The translations under genes were made by a program, and so were the position numbers. From Amaurobius ferox (lineage: Eukaryota; Arthropoda; Arachnida; Araneae; Amaurobiidae), in assembly GCA_951213105.1 (NCBI GenBank), contig OX578134.1, positions 141,029,206 to 141,093,205 of the forward strand: a DNA stretch of 64,000 bases, in the 5' to 3' direction. Below the pieces are notes generated by a model. It was given only the letters and a program-made list of their open reading frames with translations. It was not told where the DNA came from and searched no databases. Positions 59,130 through 64,000 of the stretch are shown in pieces (within the stretch, counting starts at the first letter, position 1; the number at the start of each line of letters is the position of its first letter).

Positions 59130-61030
59130 GGATATTCAGAAAAAATATGTCTGGGATATATCCATCTTGTTCAATGAACATTTCTATATCAGAAGTATAT
59201 GATTTTGCAAATCAATATAAACACCTATGTTTGTAAAACTCATTGCATTAAAATATTTCTTGTTTTAATCCTTGTATTTCATTTTTAATTAACGTCTGTG
59301 TACAACAGGTAAATTTTACAGTTTACAAATGCATAAGTGGAACACATTTCATTTGTTAAATATTAAAAATAATCTTATGTAAAAAAAACAAAAGTATCTT
59401 CACATATAGAATAACATACAATTCTCAATCACTGCCTGTTTCACTGTCTGGATCACTGTCTGGATCACTGTCTGAAGCCCATCATGGTGAGATAAAGTCC
59501 TTATATATCAGACTCGAGGCAATGCCATAACATAATGCAATTGCATTGTCATGAGATTTTAATGCTTGGTGAAATTAAAAGGAAATTTGAATACGTTCAT
59601 GGAGTTGGAGAGAGAGTTGCTTCCTTCCTTTGTCAAGTTTTAAATAATGCAATTAATTTAAACTTCTTTATATATAGATAAGTTGGAGCTAAATTATATG
59701 ACTCATGAAGTTAGAGGGAGTTAGCCCATTTACCTCCACGGTATGACTAGAAATTGCAAACTTTAAATAAAAGGTTTGCAGAATTTAACATAATAATTTC
59801 GTGTGTATGAGGGTCTAGGGTAGCGTAAATTTAATTGCATTTTGTTAGGGGATGGCATGTTATGTATGTTTTGATAGGAAATCGAATAGAATTATTAATA
59901 TTAAATGGGGGGGGGGTGTATGATGAGGGGGTCTGGGGATATTAGAGGAGTAAACGTGGAGCAGATGGGATGAAATCTTCTCCCACTTTATGAATAGCGG
60001 ATCTGAGATATTCTTATGCAAATCTATCCTATCTTATGACGGACTTACCCGTCTAATAATTCATATTTGACACTTCCGAGGAATATGTATGAAATTATTA
60101 TTTAGGTCAAACAATGTTTTCCCTTAAAATACCGTCGGTGCAAATTAACGTCAGCGTATCACAGATAAAATGGATAAAATGTACAACCTGTAAATGAGCA
60201 TGTGAAAAACTTCATTTGCTTACTATTTAAAAAAAAAACTAAAATTGTAAAAGGTTTTAATAATGTTAGATAAAAGAGTTTAAAAGGGACATCATAAAAA
60301 ATACATCATTATCAAAGGGTCATTCATAAAAATATGTCTGAGGTAGAATCATATTGCACATTGAGTATTTCTCCATTAAAATAATATGTAAATGATTTTG
60401 CCCATTGCCCACCAATATAAACACGAGTGTTCAGATCCAAGTACATTAAAATTTTTGTAGTTTTAATTGTTTCCCTCATTTTTAGTTAACTTCTGTGTCA
60501 AAAGGATAAAATGTATATTGGAAACATTTAATTTATTTAATATTTAAAAAAATATTATAATGGCTAGAGTTTGTAACATTTTAGATAAAATCGTCTTAAA
60601 TACATATAAGAGGGCTAATCATAAAAAATATGTCTGAGGTTCAATCATATTGCATATTGAGCATTTCTGCAATAAAGGTAAAAATTCTTTATACTTAATT
60701 GCATTAAAATCCTTCTTCTTTTAAGGTTTGTTCTTTATTATTAATAGTAAAAATTCCTTTATTTTTAAAGTCTGTATCCATCAAACAAAAACTGAAATCT
60801 ACAGATGTACATGTGAAGTATGTTTTATTTGTTAAAAAATTTTTGATATAAAATATAAAAAATATGTTATCCTCATAAAAAATAATTGATACTTCACAGT
60901 CTGTATCCAACAGACAAAAACTGCAATCTACAGATATGCATATGGCATACATTTCACTTGTTAAAAAATCTCTGATGTAAAAAATAAAAGTATGTCATGC
61001 TCACAAAAAATAATTGATACTCCACAGAAA
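59130..61030 (+). repeat. Diverged repeat cluster, about 130- and 300-bp units
   Basis: Segments at about 59130-59390, 60330-60580 and 60620-60760 share 'aaaatatgtctg.g', 'cat.ttgaacatttct' and 'aatataaacac..tgtt'. Within 60770-61020 two units of about 133 bases share 'cagacaaaaactg.aatctacagat' and 'aaaaaataattgatac'. A 16-bp repeat 'ctgtctggatcactgt' occurs three times at 59435-59475. Confidence 0.6.
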
Positions 61031-61700
61031 TATATTTTAAATTAATACTTAAGTCAAACAATGTGTTTTTCCTCAAAATGCTTAATTTATTTTCATCTGG
61101 TAATTTTTTATGACATATTTTAAGAAGATTCTAATTGAAATAGCTTTTGCTACTAAAATTCGTTGGACAAAGGGAAGGAGGAAATTAGTGTTAAAAAAAA
61201 GAAATAGCTCAAATAGAAAAGCAAAGAACAACGGCTCTACATTGTAGAATATTATTTTCTTTATGTTTAAAGACGACGAGCATCTGGATTAATTAAATGA
61301 ATTACAGTGTTCCACTTTCATCATGTAAATCACATTTAAATTATCATCTTATTATTCTCGAGAGAACATATTGCTGACTTTCATAAAAGATGTAGGAATA
61401 AACAAAATGTACAAATAACAGCTAATTAATCTAATTGGAAAACTCTCGTTGCCCTTGCGGCAATGAATTAGGTTTCTACTTAAAAGATCAGCTGTATCTT
61501 TTCTTCTGTTGTCAATATTGATTATTATAATAACGTTTGCAGATCTGTAAAACATGGAAGAATGTGTGCATGTTTAATTATAGAAAATAATGTATAAATA
61601 CAATCTTTATACTAATTAGTGTAAAAATGTTGAAGAGTAGTGGTATGGTAATATTATGACTGCAAATACTTTTTATTTGCTGTATCTTACATGTAAATGT

Positions 61701-61737
61701 AAAAACTGATGTGAGCAGCAGATGACTTTCCCTGCAG
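61701..61737 (-). repeat. 3' end remnant of the 0.9-kb family
   Basis: On the minus strand it reads 'ctgcagggaaagtcatctgc' and then 'tcacatcagttttt', a variant of the 3' terminal sequence of the four younger copies. Nothing else of the element is preserved next to it. Confidence 0.5.
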
Positions 61738-62660
61738 ATTCAAATTCATTTTTTTTTATTTTAGTATGCATTAAATTGAATTTAATTGCAAAAAATAACA
61801 TGGATATTTTTCTGATGTTATATCTAATTTGCCTTTTTATGCATTTTTGTTTTATTTGGCAACTTAATTGACTTTAAATTTTAGCCCCTTCAAATTAAAA
61901 TATATATATATATATATATATCTAGAGAAAGGTTCATCCTACAGTCATGGGGTCAGTTTTATTCGATTTGTTGTCAAAACTTATCTAAAGAACAAGTACT
62001 TAATTAATATATTTTAACAATTTCAATCATTTATTTCAGTTTTTCATTAATGACTTACATATAAAATTATATCTTTGGGGCCATTCGGCAGAAGAAAAAG
62101 AAAAAAAAAAGTCGATTATACTTTTTCGAATCATATTAAAATCTAATCAGCATCAGGATCATCGTTAAAGGACCTTACCGATTTTTAAGAAATTTCTTTA
62201 AATTGTTTTTTAACTACAGTGAAAAACGTTTTCGGTTCCTCAAGAATCTTTAAATTTGTGTGTACAACAGCTATTTATAATATATTATGTTCCAACAGCA
62301 GCAATTTTCATATTTTTCTCTGTATATAAAAATTTTGATAAGAAATTTTTATTTGTTTTTTCAATTTTTAAAATTTATTTTTTGTGCATATATTAACATT
62401 TTGTTAAAATTTAAACTTGGAATATATTTCTTGTGTGTAAAAGATTATTGAAATTTTTTTTCAGATCAATATCTTCATAAACAGCTATTTTGCATAATAT
62501 TTAAACTTTAATGCCTTTTTTCTCATAGACGTGATTTTCGACATTTTTATAGATTTAAATTGATACAAGTCAAATTCAACTGCACGAATAAGAATGAAAT
62601 TTGGAACAATTGTTACATATATAATTTTCTTTCATTTATCTTCAGCAATTGCTGAAATAT

Positions 62661-62661
<1 letters not shown>

Positions 62662-62707
<46 letters not shown>
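62662..62707. repeat. Poly-T run, 46 bp
   Basis: An uninterrupted run of 46 T. It could be the reversed poly-A tail of an unrecognised retroposed copy on the minus strand. Confidence 0.95.
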
Positions 62708-62708
<1 letters not shown>

Positions 62709-62817
62709 TTATGATTTTTGAGATCATTATTTGTGGTGTAAAATCACGTTTTATTTATATTATTTTTTATGAAACTTTTTCTGATTGATATTTAGAAAAA
62801 CTATGAAGATTATTTAT

Positions 62818-63734
62818 TACTTTCCTTATATACATAATGTATAAGGAAAGTATTGTGACGGGGTCGAAAATTCGAATTCGAGTTTTCGACTTGAGAGCAT
62901 GTTTCAAGCATCCCTGATCACTAATCAAACATTTTGAAGTGATGTCTGCGTGTGTGTGTGTATCAGTGAGTCTGTGGAGAGGATATCTCACGAATGAATG
63001 GAGCGATTCGAATGAAATTTAGTACAAAAATCACAATCCGTGACTACTGGAAGTCTACTGTTTTAAACTCAATCGAATATTCAGAACCCCCTTAAATTTT
63101 CGGGTGAAAGTTTGAAAAAATCATCAAAAAGTCAAAGTATTTAATAAAGTTACGCAAATAGACATTTCTTATGTAACTTTTCCTTAGAAAACGATTGACA
63201 AACTTTAGAACGCTAGCATGAACCGTTCTCGAGATATTGCACATTTTTTCAAATAAATTTATAAAAAAATCAAATAAATTAAAAAAAAATATTAACTGTT
63301 GAGTACATGTTCACTTTTCATATGTAATATCATGCGATAATATTGGTGACATCATTCTCGTGGATCTAGTTCGTTCCATTCATAAGAAAATATACTTTGA
63401 GTAATACACTTGTATTTGAACGCCAATAGTCATTTATGTGCATAAGAATAACTTATTTCTCCGTCTATAACGCTTGACGAGATTTTGACGACGAATTTGG
63501 CGGAATGTCGCCAACTTGGCGACTTTTTGAAATGTTGCCAAATTAACTAAAATCTCGCCAAATGGGCAAAAATGACGCTAAACCGATGCAAATGAAGACT
63601 AATTAACGAAAATTCATTATTTTGGACAGAATATAAGTACATCTACCATAAGAATAACCTATTTTTTTTGCTGTAAAAGTAGTAAATTCATTGCATTATA
63701 TAAGGAAAGTCATGTGGTGCCCACATCAGATTCT
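62818..63734 (+). mobile_element. 0.9-kb repeat family, copy 4, complete
   Basis: Complete copy in plus orientation: 5' hairpin (62820-62852), 'gacggggtcgaaaattcgaa', short (GT)n at 62948-62961, 'cgaatgaatggagcgattcg', 'aaccgttctcgagatattgc', and the 3' end 'tataaggaaagtcatgtggt' with 'cacatcagattctttct'. Its (GT)n block is the shortest of the four. Confidence 0.88.
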
Positions 63735-64000
63735 TTCTTACATATTTTTATGTTAAAAAATGTTCAAATGAAAATTAAAAAATATATATTTTTCTACTTA
63801 TATCAAAAAGAAATGATGTCAAATTTTTGAAATTTTAATTTTTCAAAAATAATTTTTTTTAATTTTTAAAATTTTGAATATCGCATTTTGTTTACTATAT
63901 TTAAAATCTACCTGAATAGAAAAAATTAACAACTATAACTTCAAAATTGCAGATTTCCGCAATTTGGGTACCAAACCCCCTTAAATATCTCTAGAATGGT
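63735..64000. other. AT-rich end of window, nothing recognised
   Basis: No gene or repeat boundary was seen in the last 266 bases. Confidence 0.5.

Noticed and set aside
59420..59485. Acidic peptide end DSDPDSDPDSETGSD on the minus strand
   Set aside because: It is the translation of a 16-bp tandem repeat with a stop a few codons upstream. No protein is supported.

Overview
The window looks like arthropod nuclear DNA, most probably from a spider or another chelicerate. It is strongly AT-rich, almost without long open frames, and full of diverged mobile elements and simple repeats. The one host gene I can support is on the minus strand: the 3' part of a Dscam-family (Down syndrome cell adhesion molecule) gene. 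Six exons, each with clean acceptor and donor sites and compatible phases, run from right to left: 56118-56188 (A), 37914-38157 (B), 34057-34155 (C), 32030-32215 (D), 28893-29186 (E) and 15753-15923 (F). Spliced, they give about 354 residues: three fibronectin type III domains in a row (A+B, C+D, E), then one transmembrane helix and a basic stop-transfer stretch (F). The introns are 18.0, 3.8, 1.8, 2.8 and 13.0 kb. Upstream immunoglobulin exons must lie to the right of the window. No cytoplasmic exon was recognised in the 15.7 kb left of exon F.

The rest is intron or flank filled with repeats. From left to right: an inverted pair of tRNA-derived SINE copies (1.1 and 3.7 kb); a 5S-rRNA-derived SINE (3.1 kb); a decayed mariner/Tc1-type transposon with about 300-bp terminal inverted repeats (4683-7098), into whose left repeat a small (TTAG)n-tailed insert and a full-length 5S-derived SINE have jumped, each with a target duplication; a sparse AT-rich stretch (7-11 kb); an old member of a 0.9-kb repeat family (11.3 kb); the TM exon; tRNA-like repeats (16 kb); tandem arrays (20.8, 26.5, 29.3, 44.0 and 49.8 kb); three near-perfect fold-back elements (23.3, 24.5 and 34.6 kb), two of them abutting long (TA)n tracts; four younger copies of the 0.9-kb family (19.1, 38.5, 42.2 and 62.8 kb); LTR-like repeat pairs; a 5'-truncated LINE with a 12-bp target duplication (44616-45700); and a tRNA-derived SINE with a 13-bp target duplication inside a local duplication (52.9-54.6 kb).

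The biology is therefore one neuronal or immune-type cell-surface receptor gene whose large introns have collected nested transposons. The most interesting points are the FN3-FN3-FN3-TM layout with no immunoglobulin domain seen between the FN3 domains, which recalls the shortened Dscam genes of chelicerates; the 5S-derived SINE family and its dated nesting; the 0.9-kb family with a conserved 5' hairpin whose arm recurs at the 3' end; and the fold-back elements attached to (TA)n tracts. All comparisons were made by eye, so repeat boundaries are approximate unless a target duplication is given.
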